A DNA stretch of 64,000 bases from Accumulibacter sp032229525 (GTDB taxonomy: Bacteria; Pseudomonadota; Gammaproteobacteria; Burkholderiales; Rhodocyclaceae): assembly GCF_032229525.1 (NCBI RefSeq), contig NZ_JAVTWB010000049.1, positions 1 to 64,000 of the forward strand, in the 5' to 3' direction. Both the position numbers and the translations under genes were made by a program. The notes beneath the pieces were generated by a model. The model saw only the letters and a program-made list of their open reading frames with translations. It did no database searches and was not told the origin of the DNA. Within the stretch, counting starts at the first letter, position 1, and every line of letters starts with the position of its first letter. This document shows positions 1 to 11,120 of the stretch, in pieces.

Positions 1-126
1 AGGTATGAAACGGGTTTCTGTTTCATGGAGGCCGTGCCAGCGTTCCCTGCGCTGGCTGCACTCGAGGTTGCCATTCGGCGAGAATCGGTCCTCGCCGCGG
101 CAAGCGCCAGCGCGGTCGACCGACGA

Positions 127-1419
127 TCATCGGCCGGCCGGGCGGCCTCCTGTACGCGCCAGCGTCAGGCCATCCAGCGCTACGAACGGCTGCTTTCCGC
201 CAATCAGGTCCGCTACGGCACGGCCGCTGGCCAGCGACAGGGTGAATCCGAGCGCACCGTGGCCGACGTTGAGCCAGAGCTTTCGGTAGCCGCCCGGCCC
301 CAGGATCGGCCGGCCGCTCGGCGTCGCTGGTCGCAGGCCGGCCCAGCCTTCAAGCTGCCGGTAGTCGACCGCGTCCGGAAAGACCGCGCGTGCTTCGGTC
401 ACCAGCAGGGCCAGGCGCCGCGGTTCGATCGCGCGGTCGTAACCCGTGATGTCGGCAATGCCGGCTACGCGCAACTGGCCATCGATGCGGGCATAGACGA
501 TCTTGCGCTGGAAGTCGGTGACGCTGATTGTCGGCGCGGCGTCCGGCTCGGCGATCGGCGCCGTCAGGCTGTAGCCCTTGAGCGGGTAGATTGGCAAGGA
601 CAGGCCCAGCGGGCGGGCCAGGCGAGGGGTGTCACAGCCGGTGGCGAGGACGTAGGCGTCGGCTTCGAGCAAGCCCTGGCTGGTGTCGACACCGACCATC
701 TCGCCGTGTCTGACGCGCAGCCGATGAATCACGGTGTCGAACAGGCAGAGGTTGCCGGGTGAGGCAGCGCGAATTCGCTCAAGCAGTCCGACGCTGAAAC
801 GATGGCAGTCGGCGGTTTCCTCGCTCGGCGTCTGGACGCCGCCGACGATCTTGCCGCGGATGCGCTCGAGGGCGGGTTCGGTGGCGACGCAGGCTGCGCT
901 GTCGAGCACTTGCTGGCGAGTGTCTTGATCGCCGCTCAATCGGTTCTGGAGCTCGAGCTGACGGCGGGCGCTGTCCAGCGACGCCGCATTGCGGTAGATC
1001 ACCAGTTTCCCGCTGTCGGAATGGCCGAAGTCGAGGGCGGGCTCCTGGGTGAGCAGGTCGCGCATCAGGCGCCGGCTGGCATGCCCCAGGCGCAACAGGT
1101 GGCGGGTGCTCTCCGTGCTACGCGTGCGGGTGCAGGCAGCCAGGAATTGCAGGCACCAGCGCCATTGCGCTGGGTCTGCTTGCGGACGAAAACGTATCGG
1201 CGATGTCGGCGAAAGCAGCCAGGGAGCCAGTTTGGTCCACACGCTCGGGTCGGCCAGCGGCGCCACGTAGCTGTAGCTCAACTGTCCGCCGTTGGCGTAG
1301 CTCGCTTCGCGTGCTGGTCCCTGGTTGCGGTCGACCACGGTGACCTGATGGCCATCGCGCATCAGGTACCAGGCGGTGGCCGTACCGACCACACCGGCGC
1401 CGAGAACGATGACTTTCAT
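127..1419 (-). CDS. dadA: D-amino acid dehydrogenase, small subunit type (DadA)
   Basis: FAD-dependent oxidative deamination of D-amino acids to 2-oxo acids and ammonia at the inner membrane, passing electrons to the quinone pool. The protein opens with the Rossmann dinucleotide fold VIVLGAGVVGTATAWYL, then YANGGQLSYSYVAPLADP, the hallmark of the DadA branch of the DAO superfamily; the C-terminal part has GLRPATPSGRPILG and NVGHGALGFTLS, typical of the FAD-contact region. About 430 residues is the usual family length. I start at the ATG at 1419 because the family begins MKVIVLGAG; a GTG five codons upstream (1434) is in frame but neither has a strong ribosome site. It lies 36 bp downstream of amt on the same strand (amt stop at 1456), so it may share the nitrogen-controlled amt transcript. 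That fits a role in supplying ammonia from D-amino acids, although this link is inference. Confidence 0.93.
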   Translation of the reverse strand: MKVIVLGAGVVGTATAWYLMRDGHQVTVVDRNQGPAREASYANGGQLSYSYVAPLADPSVWTKLAPWLLSPTSPIRFRPQADPAQWRWCLQFLAACTRTRSTESTRHLLRLGHASRRLMRDLLTQEPALDFGHSDSGKLVIYRNAASLDSARRQLELQNRLSGDQDTRQQVLDSAACVATEPALERIRGKIVGGVQTPSEETADCHRFSVGLLERIRAASPGNLCLFDTVIHRLRVRHGEMVGVDTSQGLLEADAYVLATGCDTPRLARPLGLSLPIYPLKGYSLTAPIAEPDAAPTISVTDFQRKIVYARIDGQLRVAGIADITGYDRAIEPRRLALLVTEARAVFPDAVDYRQLEGWAGLRPATPSGRPILGPGGYRKLWLNVGHGALGFTLSLASGRAVADLIGGKQPFVALDGLTLARTGGRPAGR

Positions 1420-1455
1420 GCCGGCCAGCGCCACGCCGGCCGGGCAGGCAGTTGC

Positions 1456-2658
1456 TTACCAGTTGCTCTCGCGTTCCGGGGTGGCGGTGATGTTGTGGAT
1501 CGAGAGGTCGGCACCGTTGTATTCCTGTTCCTGATCGAGGCGCAGCCCGACGGTGACTTTCAGCAGGCCATAGACGATGAAACTGCCGGTCAGGGCAACG
1601 ACGATGGCCAGTCCGGTCATCAGCAATTGTGGCATGAAGGCGATACCGCCAACACCACCCAGTGTCTTGCTGCCGAAGATGCCGGCAGCGATGCCGCCCC
1701 AGGCGCCACAAAGCCCGTGCAATGGCCAGACGCCGAGGACGTCGTCGATCTTCCAGCGGTTCTGGGTAAGCGTGAACATCATCACGAACAGTCCGCCGGC
1801 GACGCCGCCGACGACCAGCGCACCGATCGGGTGCATGATGTCGGAGCCGGCGCAGACCGCGACCAGGCCGGCCAGTGGGCCGTTGTGCAGGAAGCCGGGG
1901 TCGTTCTTGCCGGCCACCAGGGCGACCAGCGTGCCGCCCGCCATCGCCATCAGCGAGTTCATCGCCACCAGGCCGGAGATCTTGTCGATCGTTTGCGCGC
2001 TCATGACGTTGAAGCCGAACCAGCCGACGGTCAGAATCCAGGCGCCGAGCGCCAGGAAGGGGATCGACGATGGCGGGTGTGCCGAGATGCCGCCCTGTTT
2101 GTTGTAGCGCCCGTGACGGGCACCGAGCAGCAGCACGGCGGGCAGTGCCAGCCAGCCCCCCATCGCGTGCACGACGACCGATCCGGCGAAATCGTGGAAC
2201 TCTTCGCCGTAGGTCGCTTTCAGCCAGGCCTGGATGCCGTAGGCCTGATTCCAGGCGATGCCCTCGAAGAAAGGATAGATGAAGGCAACGATCAGGAAGG
2301 TCGCCGCCAGTTGCGGGTTGAACTTCGCCCGTTCGGCGATGCCGCCCGAAATGATCGCCGGAATGGCGGCCGCAAAGGTGAGCAGGAAGAAGAACCTGGT
2401 CAGCTCGAAGCCGTTCTTTGCCAGCAAGGTGTCGGCGCCGTGGAAAAAATTGGTGCCGTAGGCCAGGCTGTAGCCGACGAAGAAATAGGCGATGGTCGAT
2501 ACCGAGAAGTCGGTAAGGATTTTCACCAGCGCGTTGACCTGGCTCTTCTTGCGGACCGTACCGAGTTCGAGAAAGGCAAAGCCGGAGTGCATGGCCAAGA
2601 CCATGATGCCGCCGAGCAGAATGAAGAGAACGTCGCTACCAGACTTGAGAACTTCCAT
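1456..2658 (-). CDS. amt: Ammonium transporter (Amt/AmtB family)
   Basis: Trimeric inner-membrane ammonium channel of about 400 residues. Family signatures are visible: HSGFAFLELGTVRKKS early, the FDFAGS-like segment FHDFAGSVVVHAMGGW with the conserved channel Asp, GWFGFN, and the late DVLGVWPLHGLCGAWGGIA segment with the second channel histidine. Roughly eleven hydrophobic segments can be read. The start is the ATG at 2658, preceded by a near-perfect ribosome site (AGGAGG at about 2663-2669); an in-frame start 11 codons upstream (2691) would run into the sigma-54 promoter. The upstream region holds a sigma-54 -24/-12 element and NtrC-like sites, so expression under nitrogen limitation is strongly suggested. 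There is no adjacent glnK, the PII gene that often accompanies amtB; instead dadA follows. Confidence 0.96.
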   Translation of the reverse strand: MEVLKSGSDVLFILLGGIMVLAMHSGFAFLELGTVRKKSQVNALVKILTDFSVSTIAYFFVGYSLAYGTNFFHGADTLLAKNGFELTRFFFLLTFAAAIPAIISGGIAERAKFNPQLAATFLIVAFIYPFFEGIAWNQAYGIQAWLKATYGEEFHDFAGSVVVHAMGGWLALPAVLLLGARHGRYNKQGGISAHPPSSIPFLALGAWILTVGWFGFNVMSAQTIDKISGLVAMNSLMAMAGGTLVALVAGKNDPGFLHNGPLAGLVAVCAGSDIMHPIGALVVGGVAGGLFVMMFTLTQNRWKIDDVLGVWPLHGLCGAWGGIAAGIFGSKTLGGVGGIAFMPQLLMTGLAIVVALTGSFIVYGLLKVTVGLRLDQEQEYNGADLSIHNITATPERESNW

Positions 2659-2690
2659 GGTTCCTCCTGAAAATCTTGTGGAAGCCACCA

Positions 2691-2706
2691 AGCAAGTTCC
2701 GCGCCA
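2691..2706 (-). promoter_or_regulatory. Sigma-54 promoter of amt
   Basis: Read on the minus strand the sequence is TGGCGCGGAACTTGCT, matching the sigma-54 consensus TGGCACG-N4-TTGCW with exactly 10 nt between the GG (-24) and GC (-12) doublets. The predicted transcript start is near 2680, about 20 nt upstream of the amt start codon, leaving room for the AGGAGG ribosome site. Confidence 0.85.
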
Positions 2707-2758
2707 ACGCTAATTGGTGCGCACCACCGGCGATTCGAGAGTGATCAACCCCACCGGC

Positions 2759-2773
2759 GCACTAGTATGGTGC
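2759..2773 (-). promoter_or_regulatory. NtrC-type enhancer site (proximal)
   Basis: GCACTAGTATGGTGC is an almost ideal NtrC dyad (GCAC-N6-GGTGC, as in glnA enhancers). Its centre lies about 85 bp upstream of the predicted sigma-54 start of amt, the usual enhancer distance. An additional half-site-like element TTGGTGCGCACCA lies at 2714-2726. Confidence 0.75.
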
Positions 2774-2790
2774 GGAAGCGGGCTTGGCAA

Positions 2791-2805
2791 GCACCGTGAT
2801 GGGGC
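2791..2805 (-). promoter_or_regulatory. NtrC-type enhancer site (distal, weaker)
   Basis: GCACCGTGATGGGGC keeps the dyad with one mismatch in the right half. Its centre is 32 bp from the proximal site, i.e. three helical turns, the spacing expected for cooperative NtrC binding. This spacing is the main reason for calling it. Confidence 0.5.
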
Positions 2806-2834
2806 TCGATGCACCAGTTTCCGCCGCGCCTGGG

Positions 2835-4067
2835 CTATTCTGGTGCGGCGCCCGGTGGCAGGAGAACCCACATTTGTCCCTGCTGTTTCATCCGCCCGGC
2901 CTGCGTACCCGCCGTCGCCCCGAAGCCCCAGAAGAAGTCGGCGCGGACGACGCCGCGAATCGCACTGCCGGTATCCTGCGCGAGCATCAGGCGGCGCAGT
3001 GGCGTCGTGGTCGCGGGTTGCGTAGTGGACAGGAAAACGGGAGCACCAAGGGGAACGTGGGCAGGGTCGACGGCGATGCTTCTCTCGGGTGTCAGCGGCA
3101 CCGCCAGGGCGCCACTGGGGCCGTCGCCTTCGCCGCCTTTGAGCGCTTGCTCGCTGAAGAAGACGTACCTCGGGTTGGCGTTCAAGAGATCGGTGAGTCG
3201 GCTCGGGTTGGCCCGCGCCCACTCCTTGATGCCTTGCATCGAGGCCTGGTCGAGGGTCAACTCGCCGCGCTCGACCAGTAGTTTGCCGATCGACTGATAG
3301 GGGTGACCATTCTGGTCGGCGAAAGCCAGGCGGACCATGCTGCCATCCGGCAGCTTGACCCGCCCGGACCCTTGAATCTGCAGAAAGAACAGCTCGATGG
3401 GGTCGTCGACCCACAGCAGGACGCGGTCGCTGTAAGCCTGCTCCCGGCTGTTGATCTCCGCTCGCGAAAAATAGGGAACGACCTTGTTGCCTTGCAGGCG
3501 ACCGCGCAGGCGCAGGTTCTTGAGCTCTGGCTGCACCGAGCCCAGATCAATGCTCAGCAGATCGGGCGGCACGCCGAGCACGGCTTGCAGATAGGGTTTG
3601 CCGCGTGTTCGCGAGCCGCGCAGCAGGGGCTCGTAGTAGCCGGTGACCATCCCTTGCGAGTTGCCATCGGGGTTGGTCAGCAGCCAGGGCTGCAAGCGCG
3701 CCTCGAAGAAATTGCGGATGGCGGCTGTCGACGGCGCCGGCAATGCCTTCGCCTGCTCGCAGGCGGTCCGCCACAGCGGCCATTGCGGGCGCTTGGCCAG
3801 CGCCCGGCACGATTGCAGGAAGGCGGGCCAGGCGGCGCGCAGGTCGTCTTCTGTCCAGCCCGGCAGCTCACTCCAGCGTGCGGGCTGCAGGGGTTTGAAG
3901 CGTGGTGTGGGCGTCGCCGGGGTCGCTGCCGGCTCGCATGGCTGGCACGCCGGGCAAGCGGGACAGTCGCCTTGCGGCGCTTCGCGTTTGGTGCCGCAGG
4001 CGGTGAGCAGCAGGGCAAGCAATGCAGCGGCAAGAACAGCGAAGCGGCGCGGTTGGCTTTTGAGCAT
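2835..4067 (-). CDS. mltA: Membrane-bound lytic murein transglycosylase A (MltA), lipoprotein
   Basis: Cleaves the glycan strand of peptidoglycan to 1,6-anhydromuropeptides from the inner face of the outer membrane. The N-terminus has positive residues, a hydrophobic stretch and a lipobox LLTAC with the acylated Cys at residue 24. The MltA domain follows (VTGYYEPLLRGSRT, VLLWVDDPIELFFLQIQGSG) and ends in the 3D domain with the catalytic-aspartate motif AQDTGSAIRG and RADFFWGFG. About 410 residues is normal. Just after the lipidated cysteine is an odd CPACPACQPC stretch: four cysteines (35, 38, 41, 44) at regular CxxC spacing in the linker before the catalytic domain. It is transcribed divergently from the DUF815 gene with only 47 bp between start codons. 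Confidence 0.95.
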   Translation of the reverse strand: MLKSQPRRFAVLAAALLALLLTACGTKREAPQGDCPACPACQPCEPAATPATPTPRFKPLQPARWSELPGWTEDDLRAAWPAFLQSCRALAKRPQWPLWRTACEQAKALPAPSTAAIRNFFEARLQPWLLTNPDGNSQGMVTGYYEPLLRGSRTRGKPYLQAVLGVPPDLLSIDLGSVQPELKNLRLRGRLQGNKVVPYFSRAEINSREQAYSDRVLLWVDDPIELFFLQIQGSGRVKLPDGSMVRLAFADQNGHPYQSIGKLLVERGELTLDQASMQGIKEWARANPSRLTDLLNANPRYVFFSEQALKGGEGDGPSGALAVPLTPERSIAVDPAHVPLGAPVFLSTTQPATTTPLRRLMLAQDTGSAIRGVVRADFFWGFGATAGTQAGRMKQQGQMWVLLPPGAAPE

Positions 4068-4114
4068 GGTTTGGCTAGAGTGTCGGGTTTGTCACCCGCC
4101 GAGTATACCGTCCG

Positions 4115-5074
4115 ATGACTGACCCTTTCAGGCAACTTGCGAGCTTTCTGGTTCGCGCCGAGAAGTTCCTCGATCGACTCGAGCCCTTGTTGCCACCGGC
4201 GTCGCCGGTGCCCGACTGGGCTGCCGCCAACGCCTTCCGCTGGCGCAAGAGCCGCGGCACCGGCTACCTGCAGCCGATCACCCGCTTACCGGAAATACAG
4301 CTCGCCGATCTGCACGACATCGATCAGCAGAAGGCACGTATCGACGCCAACACGCGTCATTTCGTCGCCGGGCAACCGGCCAACAACGTCTTGCTCACCG
4401 GTTCACGCGGCTCGGGCAAGTCGTCACTGATCAAGGCGCTGCTCAATGCTTACGCGGCGGCGGGCCTACGCGTCATCGAAGTCGAAAAGGGCGACCTGAT
4501 CGATCTGCCGGACATCGTTGACCTGATCGACGGGCGGCCGGAGCGCTTCATCATCTTCTGCGACGATCTTTCCTTCGACTCCGGGGACGCGCGCTACAAG
4601 GCGCTGAAGGTCGTCCTCGACGGCTCGATCTGTGCCCCGCCGGAGAACGTGCTGATCTACGCCACTTCCAACCGCCGCCACCTGATGCCCGAGTATTTCG
4701 CCGAAAACCTCGACAGCAAGCGGGTCGGTGAGGAGATCCATCCGGGCGAAGCGATCGAGGAAAAGATCTCCCTCTCGGAGCGCTTCGGGCTGTGGATTTC
4801 CTTCTATCCCTTCGACCAGGACGCCTACCTGAACATCGTTGCCCACTGGCTGAAGTCTTTCGGTTGCCGCCAGGAGGAAGTCGCCCGTGCCGAACGTGAT
4901 GCGCTCAACTGGGCGCTCGAACGCGGTTCGCGCAGCGGCCGCGTCGCCTGGCAGTTTGCTCGCGACTGGGCGGGTCGGCATCTCGCTGCAGCAGACCGTC
5001 CACGGCGCCAGCGCACTCCTTCGGTGCGTGCGGGCGCGGCGCCGTCCAGAAAACGTCCGGCAGGCGCGCCGTGA
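4115..5074 (+). CDS. DUF815-family AAA+ ATPase
   Basis: P-loop ATPase of the DUF815 (COG2607) family, function not established. The Walker A motif GSRGSGKSS lies near residue 100, Walker B is FIIFCDDLSF near residue 147, and a sensor-like ATSNRRHLMPE follows. The segment PGEAIEEKISLSERFGLW is a family signature. About 290 residues is usual; here a basic, Arg/Pro/Ala-rich tail of about 25 residues extends the C-terminus and looks disordered. The gene starts 47 bp from the divergent mltA start and is followed after 37 bp by the Nudix-ThiE gene on the same strand; DUF815 genes sit next to Nudix genes in many betaproteobacteria, so a shared transcript is likely. Confidence 0.85.
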   Translation: MTDPFRQLASFLVRAEKFLDRLEPLLPPASPVPDWAAANAFRWRKSRGTGYLQPITRLPEIQLADLHDIDQQKARIDANTRHFVAGQPANNVLLTGSRGSGKSSLIKALLNAYAAAGLRVIEVEKGDLIDLPDIVDLIDGRPERFIIFCDDLSFDSGDARYKALKVVLDGSICAPPENVLIYATSNRRHLMPEYFAENLDSKRVGEEIHPGEAIEEKISLSERFGLWISFYPFDQDAYLNIVAHWLKSFGCRQEEVARAERDALNWALERGSRSGRVAWQFARDWAGRHLAAADRPRRQRTPSVRAGAAPSRKRPAGAP

Positions 5075-5111
5075 GTCGCTCGCTCTGCCTGCCTGCAGCG
5101 CCGGTCGGCAG

Positions 5112-6089
5112 ATGACGCCCGTCGCCGCAGCCACCACCAAGGTCAGCAAAGTTACCGAAGTCGCCGCGGCGGTCCTGTTGCGTGGCGACCCGGCGGCGCC
5201 GGAGTTTCTCCTCGCGCAACGCCCGCCGGGGAAGGTCTATGCGGGCTACTGGGAATTTCCTGGCGGCAAGCTCGAACCCGGCGAGACGTCGTTCGAAGCA
5301 CTGGTGCGCGAATTGCAGGAAGAGCTTGGCATCACGGTGGATCAGGCCTGGCCGTGGCTCTGCCGTGAGTTCAGCTATCCGCACGCCACCGTACGCTTGC
5401 GTTTCTTTCGCGTCAGCTCGTGGCACGGGGTGATCTCCCCGATCGAGCACAGCGCCTTCGCCTGGTTGAAGGTCGGCGAGCCGGCGAGCGTCGAGCCGAT
5501 CCTGCCCGCCAATGGGCCGATCCTGCGCGCCCTCGATTTACCGCCGCTGTATGCGCTGAGCAATGCCGAAGAGAATGGGCCGGCAGCGGAATTGGCTCGC
5601 ATCGAGCGCGCGCTGTCAGGGGGGCTGCAGCTGCTCCAGATACGCGACAAGTCCTTGGCGCCCGCTGAGCGCCAGCATTTTGCACGGGCAGCCGTGGCGG
5701 CGGCGCGCCGCTACCAGCGGGCCCGCGTGCTGATCAACGACGATGCGGAACTTGCCCGCATGGTCGGGGCCGACGGGGTGCATCTGTCGTCGCAGCGGCT
5801 CTGGCAGGTCGATCGACGGCCGGATTTCGAATGCGTCGCCGCTTCCTGCCACAGCGCCGCCGATCTCACCCGGGCGGCGGAACTCGGGCTCGATTTCGTC
5901 GTCCTTGGTCCGCTACTGCCGACGCCAAGTCACCCCGGCTCGAGTGGCATCGGCTGGCCGCAGTTCTCGGCGCTGGTCGAACGCTCGCCGCTACCGGTTT
6001 ATGCGCTGGGTGGGCTGCAGCCCGAAATGCTTGAAACGGCCTGTACTGCGGGCGGGCACGGCGTCGCGCTGATGCGTGGCTGGCGCTGA
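5112..6089 (+). CDS. Nudix hydrolase fused to thiamine-phosphate-synthase-like domain
   Basis: Two-domain protein of about 325 residues. Residues ~15-145 are a MutT-type Nudix hydrolase: the Nudix box runs from GGKLEPGETSFEAL through VRELQEELGI, preceded by WEFPGGK, which predicts hydrolysis of oxidised dGTP or a related nucleotide. Residues ~150-325 are a ThiE/TenI-like TIM barrel (QIRDKSLAP, LINDDAELA, GADGVHLSS, CHSAADLTRA, DFVVLGPLLPTPSHPG, YALGGL). It keeps most TMP-synthase landmarks, but the fusion is usually annotated as a MutT/ThiE hybrid of uncertain second activity. Start chosen at ATG 5112, since the Nudix fold begins soon after; the longer open frame overlaps the DUF815 gene and has no homology-like content. 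Confidence 0.88.
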   Translation: MTPVAAATTKVSKVTEVAAAVLLRGDPAAPEFLLAQRPPGKVYAGYWEFPGGKLEPGETSFEALVRELQEELGITVDQAWPWLCREFSYPHATVRLRFFRVSSWHGVISPIEHSAFAWLKVGEPASVEPILPANGPILRALDLPPLYALSNAEENGPAAELARIERALSGGLQLLQIRDKSLAPAERQHFARAAVAAARRYQRARVLINDDAELARMVGADGVHLSSQRLWQVDRRPDFECVAASCHSAADLTRAAELGLDFVVLGPLLPTPSHPGSSGIGWPQFSALVERSPLPVYALGGLQPEMLETACTAGGHGVALMRGWR

Positions 6090-6111
6090 GCTGATTTCCA
6101 GCCGCCACTGC

Positions 6112-6909
6112 TCACGGGCTACCGGGGCAGTCGTTCGGGACGATCAACTGTCGTGCCGAGGGCGAGCCGACCGAGATCGCGGATGCTGAAGTCAGGGTGA
6201 TCGCGGTCGTCAGTGGCTCGGTGAGAGCGCATTGCGCTGTTTCGACCAGGCGGTCGCCCTGCAGCGCGATGATGCGCAGCCGGCGACGGGTGGTGTCCGG
6301 GACCAGCAGCTGCATGCGGCCAGCGATGGAAAGTGCGGTCGACAGGCCCAGCTCGGTTGAGCCGAAGACGTGATTTGAAAAGCCCGGCAGCGCGGCACCC
6401 TCGACCAACTGCTTGCCGCTCCGCCGGTAGATCTTCAGCGTGCCGCTGATATGCGGCGTGCTCACCACCGCCAGCTCGGCCTGCCCGTCGCCGTCGAGGT
6501 CGGCAACGCCGACCGGGTTCAGCCAGCGCATCGGCATGCCGATCGCCGGCGATTGAGCGTCTATCTCCAGGTGGCCCGCGCGTAAGCGAATCAGCACCAG
6601 CCGCGCGCCGCTGTCTCGCCGGCTGACGATGGCCAGGATCTCCTCCGGCTCGTTGGGCGCCAGCCGGACCAGGCGTGGCGTCAGATCCTCGAACACCTCG
6701 TTTCCGGGCAGTTCCAGTGCGAGGCTGCGGCCATGGTCGGTGGTCGCTGTCAGGCGTGCGTATTCGTGTGGCCGGCCAAGCGCGAAATGCCCATAGCGAT
6801 CGACCGGCGCCGAATACTGCGCGGCAGTGATCGCTTCGGCGCCGGCTTCAAAGGCGACCAGCGCGAACAGGAGGGGGACGACGGAAAGGAGCTTGCGCTG
6901 CCGTCCCAT
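6112..6909 (-). CDS. Secreted FG-GAP/VCBS-repeat protein, function unknown
   Basis: About 265 residues with a clear N-terminal signal peptide (basic MGRQRKLL, hydrophobic core, AGAEA cleavage region), so exported. An FG-GAP-like calcium-binding motif GVADLDGDGQAELAVV lies near the middle and the rest has the beta-strand pattern of a propeller or VCBS blade protein. The ATG at 6909 is chosen because GGAGGGG stands a few bases upstream and it opens the signal peptide. It begins 13 bp after the glgX stop on the same strand and therefore appears to be the last gene of the glycogen operon. I do not know a function; a role outside the cytoplasm sits oddly with the enzymes upstream. Confidence 0.75.
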   Translation of the reverse strand: MGRQRKLLSVVPLLFALVAFEAGAEAITAAQYSAPVDRYGHFALGRPHEYARLTATTDHGRSLALELPGNEVFEDLTPRLVRLAPNEPEEILAIVSRRDSGARLVLIRLRAGHLEIDAQSPAIGMPMRWLNPVGVADLDGDGQAELAVVSTPHISGTLKIYRRSGKQLVEGAALPGFSNHVFGSTELGLSTALSIAGRMQLLVPDTTRRRLRIIALQGDRLVETAQCALTEPLTTAITLTSASAISVGSPSARQLIVPNDCPGSP

Positions 6910-6922
6910 CGCCCCTCCGCCA

Positions 6923-8925
<2,003 letters not shown>

Positions 8926-8938
<13 letters not shown>

Positions 8939-11109
8939 TCGAGGAACACCGCACCGAGCGGTGGCAGGGTCAGGCTGATCGACAACTCCCGACCGTGCGC
9001 CGATACCTGCTCCGCGTGTACCCCATCTGACCCGTTGCCGACATTGCTGCCACCATAATGCTCGGCGTCGGTATTGAGGCGCTCGCAATACTTGCCGGCC
9101 ATCGGCACGCCGATCCGGTAGCCCTCGCGAACAACCGGCGTGAAGTTGCCGACATAGAGCATGGCGCGCGAACGATCACGCGTCCAGCGAACGAAGGCGA
9201 CGATCGAAGTGTCTGCGTCGTCGGCGGCGATCCACTCGAAACCAGCCGGTTCGAAATCAACCTCGTGCAGCGCCGGATGGCTGCGGTAGAGCTTGTTGAG
9301 ATCGCGGATCAGGTTGCGTACGCCGTTGTGGGTCGGGAAGTCGAGCAGCGCCCAGTCCAGGGAACCTGCATCATTCCACTCGCTCCACTGGCCGAACTCG
9401 CCGCCCATGAACAGCAGCTTCTTGCCCGGATGTGCCCACATGTAGCCGTACAGGGAGCGCAGGTTGGCAAACTTCTGCCAGGGGTCGCCGGGCATCTTGT
9501 TGATCAGCGAGCCCTTGCCGTGCACCACTTCGTCGTGCGACAGCGGCAGGACGAAGTTTTCGGTGAAGGCGTACATCATGCCGAAGCTGAGCTTGTTGTG
9601 ATGGTACTTGCGATGCACCGGGTCCTGGGACATGTAGGCGAGGACGTCGTGCATCCAGCCCATGTTCCACTTGTAGTGGAAACCCAGGCCACCCATCGAC
9701 GGCGGGCGGCTGACCGATGGCCAGGCGGTCGACTCTTCGGCATGGGTATCGGCAGAGGGGTGCTCCTGGCCGAGGACCTCGTTCACCCGGCGCAGGAAGG
9801 CGACGGCCTCGAGGTTCTCGCGGCCGCCATGGACGTTCGGCACCCACTGTCCCTCGGAGCGGCTGTAGTCACGGTAGAGCATCGAGGCGACGGCATCGAC
9901 GCGCAGGCCATCGACACCGTAGCGCTCGATCCAGAACAATGCATTGCCGATCAGGAAGTTGCTCACCTCACGGCGGCCGAAGTTGTAGATCAGCGTGCCC
10001 CAGTCCTGGTGCATGCCTTCGCGCGGATCCTGATGTTCGTAGAGCGGCGTGCCGTCGAAGCGGGAGAGGCCGTGCTCGTCGGTCGGGAAATGCGCTGGCA
10101 CCCAGTCCACGATCACCCGCAGTCCGGCCGCGTGACAGTCGCTGACGAACTGGCGGAAGCCCGCCGGGCTGCCGTGACGGGCGGTCGGTGCGTAGAGCCC
10201 CAGTGGTTGATAGCCCCAGGAGCCATCGAAGGGATGCTCGGATATCGGCAACAGCTCGAGATGGGTGAAGCCAAGGTCGACGACGTAGGGAATCAGCGTT
10301 TCGGCGAGGCGCTGCCAGTCCGGGAAGCCGCCATCGTCGGTTCGCCGCCACGAAGCCAGATGCACTTCGTAGACCGACAGCGGGGCGCCGAGTTGTTCGC
10401 CGGCCGGTATCGGGGCCGGTTCCACGGGTGGCGGCAGGGCACAGACCACCGAGGCCGTCGATGGCCGCAGTTCGGCTTCGAAACCGTAGGGGTCGGCCTT
10501 CAGCGGCAGCAGGTGTCCGTGACGAGAGCGTATTTCGTACTTGTAGCGCGCGCCGGCAGTCACGCCTGGCAGGAAAATCTCCCACACCCCGGCTTCCCGT
10601 CGCAGACGCATCGGGTGACGGCGACCGTCCCAGGTATTGAAGTCGCCGACCACGCTGACGCGCTGTGCGTCGGGCGCCCAGACTGCGAAAGCGGTACCGG
10701 CAACGCCATCGATTTCCGTCAGGTGCGCACCGAGACGCTCGAAAGGTCGCAGATGCGAGCCTTCGGCGAGCAGCCAGACGTCCATATCGCCGAGCACCGC
10801 CCAGAAGCGGTAGGGGTCATCGGTTTCCTGGACGCCGTGCTCCCAGGTGATGCGCAGGCGATAAGCAAAATCGTTGCGCCGGCGGGGAATGACGCCTTCG
10901 AAGAAGCCTTCCACGCCTTCGACGTCGCGCTGGGCGAGTTCGGCGACCTGCTTGCCGGTCTTGGCGTCCAGTACGGCAACCGCACGTGCGCCTGGTTGCA
11001 GGCTGCGGACCCACAGTTTGTCGTCGCTGTCGGTGTGCATGCCGAGTACGGCATAAGGGTTGCCGTGCTCTGCCCGGCAAAGGGAAATGATCTCTGCATT
11101 GTCAATCAT
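8926..11109 (-). CDS. glgB: 1,4-alpha-glucan branching enzyme (GlgB)
   Basis: Transfers segments of alpha-1,4-glucan to C6 positions to make glycogen branches. The 727-residue length is typical of the long GlgB form: N-terminal N1/N2 domains (HGNPYAVLGMHTD), CBM48 (FAVWAPDAQRVSVVGDFN), then the GH13_9 barrel with GLRVDAVASMLYRDYSR containing the catalytic Asp, the acid region AEESTAWP and LPLSHDEVVHGKGSL. The start ATG at 11109 has GAGGAAC seven bases upstream. It lies 11 bp after glgP and overlaps glgX, so it is an internal operon gene. Confidence 0.97.
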
Positions 11110-11120
11110 CTGCGAGTTCC

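Noticed and set aside
1..126. Short hairpin ATGAAAC...GTTTCAT (5-26) as the dadA terminator
   Set aside because: Stem of 7 bp with an 8-nt loop, about 100 bp from the gene end and with no U-run; too weak to annotate. Nothing else is seen in this stretch.
802..2670. Long plus-strand open frame opposite dadA and amt
   Set aside because: Overlaps two convincing genes over its whole length; no motif.
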